Position numbers and translations under genes: made by a program | Shown: piece by piece, positions 23,868-32,326 of the stretch | Position numbering within the stretch: the stretch's first letter is position 1 | Layout of the letters: each line of letters begins with the position of its first letter | The notes under the pieces: generated by a model | What the model was told of the DNA's origin: nothing | Seen by the model: the letters and a program-made list of their open reading frames with translations, nothing else | Databases searched by the model: none | DNA from: Ascidiimonas aurantiaca | GTDB taxonomy: Bacteria; Bacteroidota; Bacteroidia; Flavobacteriales; Flavobacteriaceae | NCBI RefSeq assembly: GCF_037646345.1 | Contig: NZ_JBBEWR010000005.1 | Coordinates: forward strand, 248,001 to 312,000 | DNA length: 64,000 nt | Direction: 5' to 3'

Positions 23868-26483
23868 ATGAAATCCAAAGAAGTACGTGCCCGGTTTTTA
23901 GATTTTTTTGAAAGTAAAAATCATAAAATAGTGCCTTCGGCACCTATGGTCATAAAAGATGACCCCACTCTTATGTTTACCAATGCCGGGATGAACCAGT
24001 TTAAAGAGTATTTTTTGAATCATGCCACGCCTCAGTTTAACCGTGTGGCAGATACTCAGAAATGCTTACGGGTAAGCGGGAAACACAATGATCTGGAAGA
24101 TGTGGGAATAGATACGTATCACCATACCATGTTTGAAATGCTGGGGAACTGGAGCTTTGGAGATTATTTTAAAAAAGAAGCCATTAGCTGGGCATGGGAA
24201 CTGCTTACCGAGGTTTACGCAATAGCCAAAGACCGTTTGTATGTCACCTACTTTGAAGGAGCGAAAGATGAAGGGCTGGAAATGGATGAGGAAGCCTTCG
24301 CTCTTTGGAAAGCGATCATTCCTGAAAACCGAATTATTCCGGGGAACAAGAAAGATAACTTTTGGGAGATGGGAGAGCAGGGACCCTGCGGGCCTTCTTC
24401 TGAAATACATGTAGATATACGAACTGAAGCCGAACGCGCTGAACAATCCGGAAGAGAACTGGTGAACCAGGACCACCCGCAGGTGGTGGAAGTCTGGAAC
24501 CTCGTGTTTATGCAGTATAATAGAAAAGCAGACGGCAGTCTTGAAAAATTACCCGCGCATCATGTAGATACCGGAATGGGGTTTGAGAGACTTTGCATGG
24601 TGTTACAGGGAGTAACCAGTAATTATGACACAGATATTTTTGTTCCGCTTATTCGCGAGATAGAGACCATTACCGGCCGTTCATATCACAGCGAGGCCAA
24701 AACAGATATTGCCATAAGGGTAATTGCAGATCATGTAAGAGCCGTTGCTTTTGCAGTGGCAGACGGGCAACTACCCGGAAATAGCGGTGCGGGTTATGTA
24801 ATAAGGCGTATTCTCAGGAGAGCGGTACGTTACGGATTCACCTTTTTGGACACCAAAGAGCCTTTTATCTTTAAATTAGTAGATACCCTCTCTAACCTTA
24901 TGGGAGAAGCATTTCCAGAACTAAGGAAACAAAAAAACCTTATTGTAAATGTTATTCGCGAAGAAGAGTTCTCATTTCTTAAAACCCTGGAACAGGGGCT
25001 TGTATTATTAGAGGGTATAGTGGCAGAGACCAAAGGAAAACAGGTAAACGGGGCTAAAGCCTTTGAATTGTATGATACTTTTGGGTTTCCCAAAGACCTT
25101 ACTGCACTTATTCTACGGGAAAAAGGTTTAACGATTGATGAAAAAGGCTTTGAAGCAGAAATGCAAAAACAGAAAGACCGTTCACGAGCAGCTACTGCCT
25201 TAGTGACCGATGACTGGCAAGAGTTGCATGCCGGCAATGAAAGCCGATTTACAGGATATGATACACTGGAAGAAAAAGTAGTGATTACCAAATATCGGAA
25301 AGTTACTTCTAAAAAAGAAGGGGAAATGTATCAGTTGGTATTTGACAAAACCCCTTTTTACCCCGAAGGAGGAGGGCAGGTAGGAGATAAAGGATATCTT
25401 GAAGCAGCCAATGGCGATGTGGTGTATATTGTAGATACCAGGAAAGAAAATAATTTAATCGTGCATTATGCCAAAAACCTGCCCAGACATAAAGAAGATA
25501 CCTTTAAAGCTGTGGTAGATAAGAAACAGCGAAGCAGAACGGCAGCCAACCACAGTGCTACCCACCTGTTGCATCAGGCACTGCGAAGCGTTTTGGGAAA
25601 CCATGTAGAGCAGAAAGGTTCTATGGTACACAGCAGATATCTGCGATTTGATTTCTCACATTTTACGAAAGTAAGTGATGATGAGCTCTCGCAGATCGAA
25701 GATTTTGTAAATGCACGAATTCGGGAAGGTTTACAGCGAATGGAACAAAGAGATACTCCATATGCAGAAGCCATAGAAAAAGGTGCGATAGCACTTTTCG
25801 GCGAGAAATACGGAGATACGGTACGAACGATTACTTTTGGTAACTCTACCGAGCTTTGCGGGGGTACCCATGTGTCTAATTCTCGCGATATATGGCATTT
25901 TATAATTACTTCTGAAACTGCGGTAGCAGCAGGTATTAGAAGAATAGAAGCAATAACCGGTGATGCCGCTATTACCTACTTTGATGAACAAACAAACAGT
26001 TTTAAAGCAGTAAAGACAGCGCTTAAAAACCCTAAAGACCCTGTAAACGCTATTATACAATTACAGGAAGAAAATGAATCGCTTCGTAAACAATTGGAGG
26101 CGGTGGTTAAAGAAAAAGCAAAAAACTTTAAAGCAACACTCAAGGAAGAACTAAAAGAAGTTGACGGGGTATCGTTTTTGGCAAAAGAAACCGATCTCGA
26201 TGCGGCTAGTATGAAAGATCTTGTGTTTACACTTGCCAATGAAGTGCCTAACCTGTTTATTGTACTTGCGTCGAAAAACAATGGAAAAGCGATGCTTACC
26301 TGTTATATTTCAAAAGATCTTGTAGCTTCCAAAGGGTACGATGCCGGGCAGGTAGTGCGAGAGTTAGGTAAGCTCATTCAGGGCGGCGGCGGCGGACAGC
26401 CCTTTTTCGCCACGGCAGGAGGAAAAAACCCTGACGGCATACCACAGGTAATACAGCAGGCAGAACAGTTTCTTAAATCGTAA
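23868..26483 (+). CDS. alaS: Alanine-tRNA ligase AlaS
   Basis: 871 aa, full length. The class II core has FTNAGMNQFKEYFL, HNDLEDVG, GNWSFGDYFKKEA and VDTGMGFERL. The editing domain has the zinc motif HSATHLLHQALR with CGGTHV downstream, and the C-terminal part has GGGGGQPFFATAGGK. It attaches alanine to tRNA-Ala and hydrolyses Ser/Gly mischarges. A TATTTTTG box at 23670 would give a ~180-nt leader. Confidence 0.98.
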   Translation: MKSKEVRARFLDFFESKNHKIVPSAPMVIKDDPTLMFTNAGMNQFKEYFLNHATPQFNRVADTQKCLRVSGKHNDLEDVGIDTYHHTMFEMLGNWSFGDYFKKEAISWAWELLTEVYAIAKDRLYVTYFEGAKDEGLEMDEEAFALWKAIIPENRIIPGNKKDNFWEMGEQGPCGPSSEIHVDIRTEAERAEQSGRELVNQDHPQVVEVWNLVFMQYNRKADGSLEKLPAHHVDTGMGFERLCMVLQGVTSNYDTDIFVPLIREIETITGRSYHSEAKTDIAIRVIADHVRAVAFAVADGQLPGNSGAGYVIRRILRRAVRYGFTFLDTKEPFIFKLVDTLSNLMGEAFPELRKQKNLIVNVIREEEFSFLKTLEQGLVLLEGIVAETKGKQVNGAKAFELYDTFGFPKDLTALILREKGLTIDEKGFEAEMQKQKDRSRAATALVTDDWQELHAGNESRFTGYDTLEEKVVITKYRKVTSKKEGEMYQLVFDKTPFYPEGGGQVGDKGYLEAANGDVVYIVDTRKENNLIVHYAKNLPRHKEDTFKAVVDKKQRSRTAANHSATHLLHQALRSVLGNHVEQKGSMVHSRYLRFDFSHFTKVSDDELSQIEDFVNARIREGLQRMEQRDTPYAEAIEKGAIALFGEKYGDTVRTITFGNSTELCGGTHVSNSRDIWHFIITSETAVAAGIRRIEAITGDAAITYFDEQTNSFKAVKTALKNPKDPVNAIIQLQEENESLRKQLEAVVKEKAKNFKATLKEELKEVDGVSFLAKETDLDAASMKDLVFTLANEVPNLFIVLASKNNGKAMLTCYISKDLVASKGYDAGQVVRELGKLIQGGGGGQPFFATAGGKNPDGIPQVIQQAEQFLKS

Positions 26484-26604
26484 AGTATATAAAATAAGCT
26501 TTCTGCCCTGGAGGATGTAATCAATGGTCTTTTAACGAAAAGCAGTTATTGTCTGATAACTCTTGTTACAAAGTAAGACATACTGGTTTTAAAAAAAACA
26601 GGAT

Positions 26605-27555
26605 ATGAAATTACTAACCGAATGGCCCTTACAACCTCAAAGTCCGGGGATTGATTATACGAGCAGCCTTTTTTTAATGGGGTCCTGCTTTACTGAAAAT
26701 ATAGGCGACAAGCTTTCTTATTATCAATTTCCTGTTATTCAGAACCCTTTTGGTATTGTTTTTCAGCCCGAAGCTATTGAAAAACTGATAAATAGAATCG
26801 TGCACCGCATCTATTTTACCAGCGAAGATATTTTTTTTCACAATGAAAGATGGCAGTCTTTTGAGGTGCATTCAAAACTCAACGCAACCAGTAGTGAGAT
26901 ACTTCTGGAGAATCTCAATACCCGCATAGAAGCCTCACATAAAAACCTCCGTCACGCCACACATGTAATTCTCACAATGGGCACCTCATGGGTGTATGAA
27001 CATAAAGAAACCGGAAAAAGAGTGGCTAATTGTCATAAAGTACCTCAAAACCAATTCACAAAAGAACTTATGCCGGTAGCAGATATTACGAGAAGCCTGT
27101 ATGAGATAGAGAACACTCTTCGCGAAATTGCTCCGAAATCAACCCTTTTATTAACAGTTTCTCCCGTCAGGCACTTAAAAGACGGTTTTACGGAGAATCA
27201 GTTGAGCAAAGCACACCTTATTACAGCCTTACATTCTTTTCTTGCCAAACATACGAATGCATACTATTTCCCGGCGTATGAGCTCATGATAGACTCATTG
27301 CGTGACTACCGTTTTTATGAGGAAGATATGGTTCACCCCAATGCAATGGCCATAACCTATATCTGGGAAAAGTTTTGTGGCCAATGGGTTAAAAAAGAGT
27401 GTGAAGGTACTATGCGTGAAGTAGCTGCGATCCGAAAAGGGCAGGCACATACCTTTTTTAATCCTAACAGCCAACAGGCAAAAAGCTTTGAAGAAAAACT
27501 ACAGAAAAAAAAGGATATGCTGCTAAAAAAATATCCTTTTATGACTTTTTTATAA
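26605..27555 (+). CDS. GSCFA-domain protein
   Basis: 316 aa. Motif FLMGSCFTENIGDKL is the namesake of the family, which is related to SGNH/GDSL esterases. Other conserved blocks are NPFGIVF, MGTSWVYEH, VSPVRHLKDG and the late DMVHPNAMAITYIWEKF, whose D-x2-H would complete the catalytic triad with the Ser of GSCF. Cytoplasmic, no signal peptide. Substrate unknown. Very common next to alaS in this family of bacteria. Confidence 0.9.
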   Translation: MKLLTEWPLQPQSPGIDYTSSLFLMGSCFTENIGDKLSYYQFPVIQNPFGIVFQPEAIEKLINRIVHRIYFTSEDIFFHNERWQSFEVHSKLNATSSEILLENLNTRIEASHKNLRHATHVILTMGTSWVYEHKETGKRVANCHKVPQNQFTKELMPVADITRSLYEIENTLREIAPKSTLLLTVSPVRHLKDGFTENQLSKAHLITALHSFLAKHTNAYYFPAYELMIDSLRDYRFYEEDMVHPNAMAITYIWEKFCGQWVKKECEGTMREVAAIRKGQAHTFFNPNSQQAKSFEEKLQKKKDMLLKKYPFMTFL

Positions 27556-27664
27556 TGTAATTTACTGATTCATAATAGGTTTTATTTTGCGAAAAAAAAG
27601 TGGTTTTTACCACCTTTATTTTTACGTATTTTTAGCGATGATTAAATCTAAATTATTCTAAAAA

Positions 27665-28864
27665 ATGTGTAAAAAATTACTTCTATTATTTTTATTTCTA
27701 ATAGGCTTGCAGGTACAAGCCCAAATAAATTTTGAGAAAGGCTATTTCATAGATAACCTGGGTAAGAGAACAGATTGTTTGATACGTAACAGTGGCTGGA
27801 AAGAGAATCCCGACAGTTTTGAATACAGATTAACAAGAGATGCCAGTACCCAAACAGGTAGTCTTGCAATGGTAAAAGAATTTGGTATTGAAGGCGAAGC
27901 AAAATATGAGAGGCATACGATACTGGTAGATAAATCCAGTAACGATGTAAGGTATTTAAGTCGTGAAGAAGCACCTAGCTTTGTCGAAGAACGGGTATTT
28001 CTCGAGGTTAGGGTTCAGGGAAAAGTAAACCTTTACAGATATCAAAATAAACGTATTACCCGCTTTTTCTACAGTAAGGCAGGAGATGAAAGTGCGCCTA
28101 CCCAATTAGTATATAAAAAGTACAAGACGGCAGATAATATGATTGCCGAGAACAATGATTTCAGACGCCAGTTATGGACGGTACTTGCATGCGATAAAAT
28201 GGAACTTGAAAAAATACGAAAAACAGATTATAGAAAGCGGGAGTTGGAGTCTCTGGTGGTAGCCTATAATGAATGTATGAATACCGAATCTGTGGTATAT
28301 AACAAAAAAACACCTTCAGGAGAATGGTTCAATTTGACATTAAAATCAGGTGTGCGCTTTGCTTCTCTGACAGCCGATTTTATTGACGGGACTATGAGAG
28401 ATGTTGATTTTGGTGATAAAACGGCCTTGCAATTTGGGCTGGAAGCAGAGTTTATACTTCCTTTTGGGCGTAATAAATGGGGCTTATTTACCGAGTTTGC
28501 ATATCAATCCTTTCCAGATACAGAGTTACAAACAGAACGACAAAGAATAGTGGCAGACTATCAGTCCGTTGAGCTTTATTTAGGTATAAGACATTATATG
28601 TTTTTGAGTGATAAAGTGAAATTGTTTATCAATGGGGGTATGTTAGCAGATTATCCCATTAGTTCATCTTTAGATTATGAAGAAAGTGATGATTTTAAAA
28701 TGTCTTCTACCGTATCTACATTTGTTGGGTTGGGTGTTAATGTGCTAGGTAAGGTAAACCTGGAGTTGAGATATATGTCAGACCGGGACATAAACAAAAA
28801 CCTGGTAGCTATAGGTAACGATTATAAAGCGTATGCCATAGTGCTGGGATATACTATTTTGTAA
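27665..28864 (+). CDS. Secreted protein with predicted outer-membrane beta-barrel C-terminus
   Basis: 399 aa. Signal peptide ends LQVQAQ. Residues 20-170 are a globular domain of unknown kind (GYFIDNLGKRTDCLIRN, VRYLSREEAPSF). From about 215 there are alternating strands ending in aromatic residues (GLFTEFAYQSF, VELYLGIRHYMF, VKLFINGGML, KAYAIVLGYTIL), as in small PorT/OmpW-like barrels. Proteins like this are numerous in Flavobacteriia and have no known role. Confidence 0.65.
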   Translation: MCKKLLLLFLFLIGLQVQAQINFEKGYFIDNLGKRTDCLIRNSGWKENPDSFEYRLTRDASTQTGSLAMVKEFGIEGEAKYERHTILVDKSSNDVRYLSREEAPSFVEERVFLEVRVQGKVNLYRYQNKRITRFFYSKAGDESAPTQLVYKKYKTADNMIAENNDFRRQLWTVLACDKMELEKIRKTDYRKRELESLVVAYNECMNTESVVYNKKTPSGEWFNLTLKSGVRFASLTADFIDGTMRDVDFGDKTALQFGLEAEFILPFGRNKWGLFTEFAYQSFPDTELQTERQRIVADYQSVELYLGIRHYMFLSDKVKLFINGGMLADYPISSSLDYEESDDFKMSSTVSTFVGLGVNVLGKVNLELRYMSDRDINKNLVAIGNDYKAYAIVLGYTIL

Positions 28865-28984
28865 CGATCATAAAAAATAATCAGGAGATCTTTTAAACAC
28901 TAATTTAGGGTCTCCTGAACTGAATTAAGTAAATACACTGGCTTGATGACGGTGTATTTACATTTTTCAATTTTAAAAGTTATC

Positions 28985-30748
28985 TTATTTGACGACCATA
29001 CTTTCGTTTACCAGGGAAACACCCCCGTCAATAAGGTGACCCACTTCAGGGCGCTCTTGTTTCACACTTTCCAGGTGCTGTAAAATTTCCGAGGCAAAAT
29101 CTTCTTCATGCGACTTTTTGGCCAGCTCATAGATTTCTACCGGAAGTAACCAGTCCGTAGGGTGGTTTTGTTGTAACTGCTCAAATATTTTATGCCGTGA
29201 TATCGTTTTGTTATCTCCGTTTCTGTAATCACGTATTTGTTGGTACAATGTTTCCAGTTCTATACGTTCAGGTGATTTTTTAACTTTAATGGTCTTTTCA
29301 CCGGGAAGGTGGGTAATCAGGTCAAAGCTATGTACATCTGCGGGCCCGCTGTAAGCAGAAACTACGTTTTTACCAACCGCCATATCGTAGGTGCCCCATT
29401 CAGGTTTAAATAACTCTTTACCGTGGTGCGTAACGGTGCAATTGTTAAAGCTAATAAGTATGATTTTCCCCTGTAAGTTACGGGTGCCGGTAATAATAGT
29501 TCCGCTTACCACAATATTACCTTCAAATTCAAGGGTAACCTCTTCACCTTCATAAATGTTATAGGCTTTAAGGTCACGCGGACTCATATCTTCAATGGCA
29601 AGGTTTATACCTTTAAGCCTGCCAATAGGACTGCCATAACCATGCCTGTGGTTTGCGGTACCATGCCCTACCAGTTCTTTTTCCCGGTATGACAAAGCAG
29701 TTTTTCCATTAGTTTGTATATATACGGGTTGGTTATTTTCAGCAACTACCTCTGTAAATGTACCCGATATCTGCAAGCCGGTACTTAGTTCTATAGTACC
29801 CAGGGCTTTGGAGTCTATAAGTTTTTGAATACCTTCCAGGCCGCCACGGCGTAGGGCCATAGTGTTGGCAAATTCTTCCAGTACTTCATTAAGGAATGCA
29901 AAATTGGGTGTTACATAGAGCTGTGGTTGGGGTTTGGTAATGTCAAATGACTGGTATGCTGCGGTAATATCATAAGGTATTTTTTTTACCTTATCTGTCA
30001 TGCACCAGGTACTCTCACCAATAGAAGATAGTAATCCTGCTCCGTAAATTTTCGGGTTTTTGACCGTACCAATAAGCCCGTATTCTACAGTCCACCAGTG
30101 CAGGTTGCGAATAAGCGCCATTTCACTGGGAGCTCCCTGCCGGTTTTGTAATTCTTCAACATGTTTTTCGGCCTCATCAATTTGGGCTTGAGGTGTACCC
30201 GGTGCTTCTTTGATGATACTAAGGTGTCTGATGGCCTCATACATTTCATAATCGCTTGCACTGGAAATAGCTTTACAGCCAATTTCTCCAAACCTCCTGA
30301 GGTATTCTGCATATTCAGGATTTGCGATGATTGGTGCGTGTCCTGCACCTTCATGAATGATATCCGGAGCCGGGGTGTACTCAATATGTTCCAGTTGTCT
30401 TATATCTGAAGCAATAACCAGTACGTTGTATGCCTGAAATTCCATGAAAGCAGAAGGAGGAATAAAACCATCTACAGCCACTGCAGCCCATCCTATTTCT
30501 TTTAAGATACGGTTCATGCCGTACATATTGGGAATATGATCTATAGAAATACCCGTTTGTCGCAAACCCTTCATATACGATTCATGTGCTACCTTACTGA
30601 GATAATCTACATTTTTGAGCATTACGTAACGCCAGACAGCCTGATCGATCGCCGAATAATCATCGTAATCCTGTGGCTTTATGAATTGTTTTAAGTGCTC
30701 AGGCAGTTTATCGAGTATTGGGTTGCTTTTGTATCCTTTATCCATCAT
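28985..30748 (-). CDS. Aromatic amino acid hydroxylase (phenylalanine 4-monooxygenase-like), long form
   Basis: 587 aa from MMDKGYKS; the alternative start at 30781 lies in the promoter box TACCTTTA. The biopterin-dependent catalytic domain is in the N-terminal half: GIDHIPNMYGMNRIL, then DIIHEGAGHAPIIANPEY with two His ligands, and YEMYEAIRHLSII. The C-terminal ~260 residues are beyond the usual bacterial enzyme; they include LVGHGTANHRHGYGSP and GTYDMAVGKNVVSAYSG. Bacteroidota forms of this length are known to me as a group. Converts Phe to Tyr, or a related aromatic; exact substrate uncertain. Confidence 0.85.
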   Translation of the reverse strand: MMDKGYKSNPILDKLPEHLKQFIKPQDYDDYSAIDQAVWRYVMLKNVDYLSKVAHESYMKGLRQTGISIDHIPNMYGMNRILKEIGWAAVAVDGFIPPSAFMEFQAYNVLVIASDIRQLEHIEYTPAPDIIHEGAGHAPIIANPEYAEYLRRFGEIGCKAISSASDYEMYEAIRHLSIIKEAPGTPQAQIDEAEKHVEELQNRQGAPSEMALIRNLHWWTVEYGLIGTVKNPKIYGAGLLSSIGESTWCMTDKVKKIPYDITAAYQSFDITKPQPQLYVTPNFAFLNEVLEEFANTMALRRGGLEGIQKLIDSKALGTIELSTGLQISGTFTEVVAENNQPVYIQTNGKTALSYREKELVGHGTANHRHGYGSPIGRLKGINLAIEDMSPRDLKAYNIYEGEEVTLEFEGNIVVSGTIITGTRNLQGKIILISFNNCTVTHHGKELFKPEWGTYDMAVGKNVVSAYSGPADVHSFDLITHLPGEKTIKVKKSPERIELETLYQQIRDYRNGDNKTISRHKIFEQLQQNHPTDWLLPVEIYELAKKSHEEDFASEILQHLESVKQERPEVGHLIDGGVSLVNESMVVK

Positions 30749-30933
30749 TTTACATATTTTACAAGCTTTGTAAAGGTACAAAAAGATGAGAATAGAGATT
30801 TCACAAAAAGACTTAAAATAGAAAGGCTGCTAACAAATACCTTGCAAAAGTACTTATATGAAATTTTATTATTTGCCTGAAAATCGTAACTTGAAAAAAC
30901 CAGAAGAAGAGAATTCGTTAAAATTACGGTTTT

Positions 30934-31512
30934 ATGGTAATTACATATTTAGAAAGTGTACATAAACAATTTCAATATTATAAGTTGTTAGGTGATAAGG
31001 TTTTGGAACGGCTTACTGTTGAGGAAATGCATTGGCAATACCATGAAGGAAGTAATAGTATAGCTACCATAGTAAAGCACCTGCACGGCAATATGCTTTC
31101 GCGTTGGACGGATTTCCTGACTACTGACGGTGAAAAAGAATGGCGTGATAGGGACGGGGAGTTTAAAACCGATAAAGCAGAAAAGGAAAAGGTTATTGAT
31201 TTATGGGAAGAAGGTTGGGCCTGCTTGTTTGCTGCATTGCCTGGTATAAATAGCAATAACTTTGCTCAAACAGTCTATATTCGGAATATGGGGCACACGG
31301 TGGTAGCTGCCGTAAACCGGCAATTAGCACATTACGCATACCATGTAGGACAGTTGGTGTATCTTGCAAAGATGATAAAAGGGGAGAATTGGGAAAGTTT
31401 ATCAATTCCAAAAAACCAATCAGAAGTTTACAATCAGGATAAATTCAGTAAACCCAGGCGGGAAGCTCATTTTACAGACGATCTTCTTAAAAAGAATACT
31501 CCTGAGAAATAA
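30934..31512 (+). CDS. DUF1572 (DinB-superfamily) protein
   Basis: 192 aa. Helical bundle with VKHLHGNMLSRWTDFLTTDGE and, near the C-terminus, QLAHYAYHVGQLVYLAKM, whose H-x3-H together with the first His matches the DinB metal site. DUF1572 members typically have the DGEKEWRDRDGEF loop seen here. Divergent from the hydroxylase gene; role unknown. Confidence 0.88.
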   Translation: MVITYLESVHKQFQYYKLLGDKVLERLTVEEMHWQYHEGSNSIATIVKHLHGNMLSRWTDFLTTDGEKEWRDRDGEFKTDKAEKEKVIDLWEEGWACLFAALPGINSNNFAQTVYIRNMGHTVVAAVNRQLAHYAYHVGQLVYLAKMIKGENWESLSIPKNQSEVYNQDKFSKPRREAHFTDDLLKKNTPEK

Positions 31513-31516
31513 AAAG

Positions 31517-31555
31517 CGAAAACAACGGTTAAACCCGTTGTTTTCGATAACTTTT
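31517..31555. terminator. Bidirectional terminator
   Basis: CGAAAACAACGG (31517-31528) pairs perfectly with CCGTTGTTTTCG (31535-31546). T-rich bases lie on both sides. It serves the convergent genes at 30934 and 31554. Confidence 0.8.
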
Positions 31556-32114
31556 AGCGTTGTGCCAGGCTTTGGGGAGGGTATTGTAAAAGAATTTCGC
31601 GTACAAATTCACGAATTCGGGCTTCTTTTTTCTCCATATTATCTGTTAAATATCCGGTGCCTTTACCCTGCCATACCAGCTCTTTGTTTTCAGCATTTAT
31701 AATGTCAATATAGAGTACTCCTTCTGTACGGGTAGTTACTGTGCTGAAGTTGCCTCCCCAGCCCCAACCGGGACCCCAGCCCCAGCCCCAGCCCCAACCA
31801 GGACCCCAGCCCCAACCCCAGTTGTTCCAGACATCGACTCTTTCTTTTTCATTAGTGAAAATACTAACCAACAGATCGGGCTCTTCAGATTTCACAAAGC
31901 CCTTTGAGGTTAATTCTGCTTCTATGGCCCGAAGTATCCTTTTCTTATCAAGATCAGAGATCTCGGCTTTATCAATACCGGGTTTGAAGAAGGCAAATGA
32001 CTTGAACTCTGTAAAATTCACCTGACGGTCAAAATCAGTTGCCACCCGTACCGAGGCACAAGATGTCAGAACCATTGCCGCCACCAATGGTAAAATAAAT
32101 CTCATTGCTTTCAT
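31554..32114 (-). CDS. DUF4136 lipoprotein with Trp/Gly-rich insert
   Basis: 186 aa. Lipoprotein signal (LVAAMVLTSCASVRVATD), then DUF4136 pieces: DFDRQVNFTEFKSFAFF, LDKKRILRAIEAELTSKGF, PDLLVSIF and the late KELVWQGKGTGYLTDNM with EFVREILLQYPP. A surprising insert lies at about residues 98-119. It consists of repeated WGWG/GPGWGWG units, where other members have a short loop; it is encoded by tandem CCCCAGCC/CCAACC units in the DNA (minus strand, about 31757-31821). Outer-membrane or periplasmic role likely. Confidence 0.88.
   Translation of the reverse strand: MKAMRFILPLVAAMVLTSCASVRVATDFDRQVNFTEFKSFAFFKPGIDKAEISDLDKKRILRAIEAELTSKGFVKSEEPDLLVSIFTNEKERVDVWNNWGWGWGPGWGWGWGWGPGWGWGGNFSTVTTRTEGVLYIDIINAENKELVWQGKGTGYLTDNMEKKEARIREFVREILLQYPPQSLAQR
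31757..31821 (-). repeat. Short GC-rich tandem repeat encoding GWGWGPGWG units
   Basis: The plus strand shows repeated CCCCAGCC and CCAACC(A/G)GGA units inside the DUF4136 gene. They encode alternating Trp-Gly with GPGW breaks. Such repeats can change length by slippage; the number is in frame here. Confidence 0.6.
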
Positions 32115-32326
32115 ATAAGTATATATTTAATCAATTTAATGTATCATTTAGTTATCAAGAATCGTGCTAATCTCTTTAAACAACCCAAAAAAATATTGTT
32201 TTGATCTTTTGGTCTCTGCAAAGCGTTTATTGAGCATACTCTTAAAGATACGGAAAATACGAATGAAAAAAAAGTTTTAACAAAGCCTTAGCAAGCTGTT
32301 TAATGCTTTAAATCAATAGTTTGCTG

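Noticed and set aside
28881..28918. Inverted repeat TCAGGAGA/TCTCCTGA after the gene at 27665
   Set aside because: No T-run on either side and a 22-nt loop; could end transcription but support is weak.
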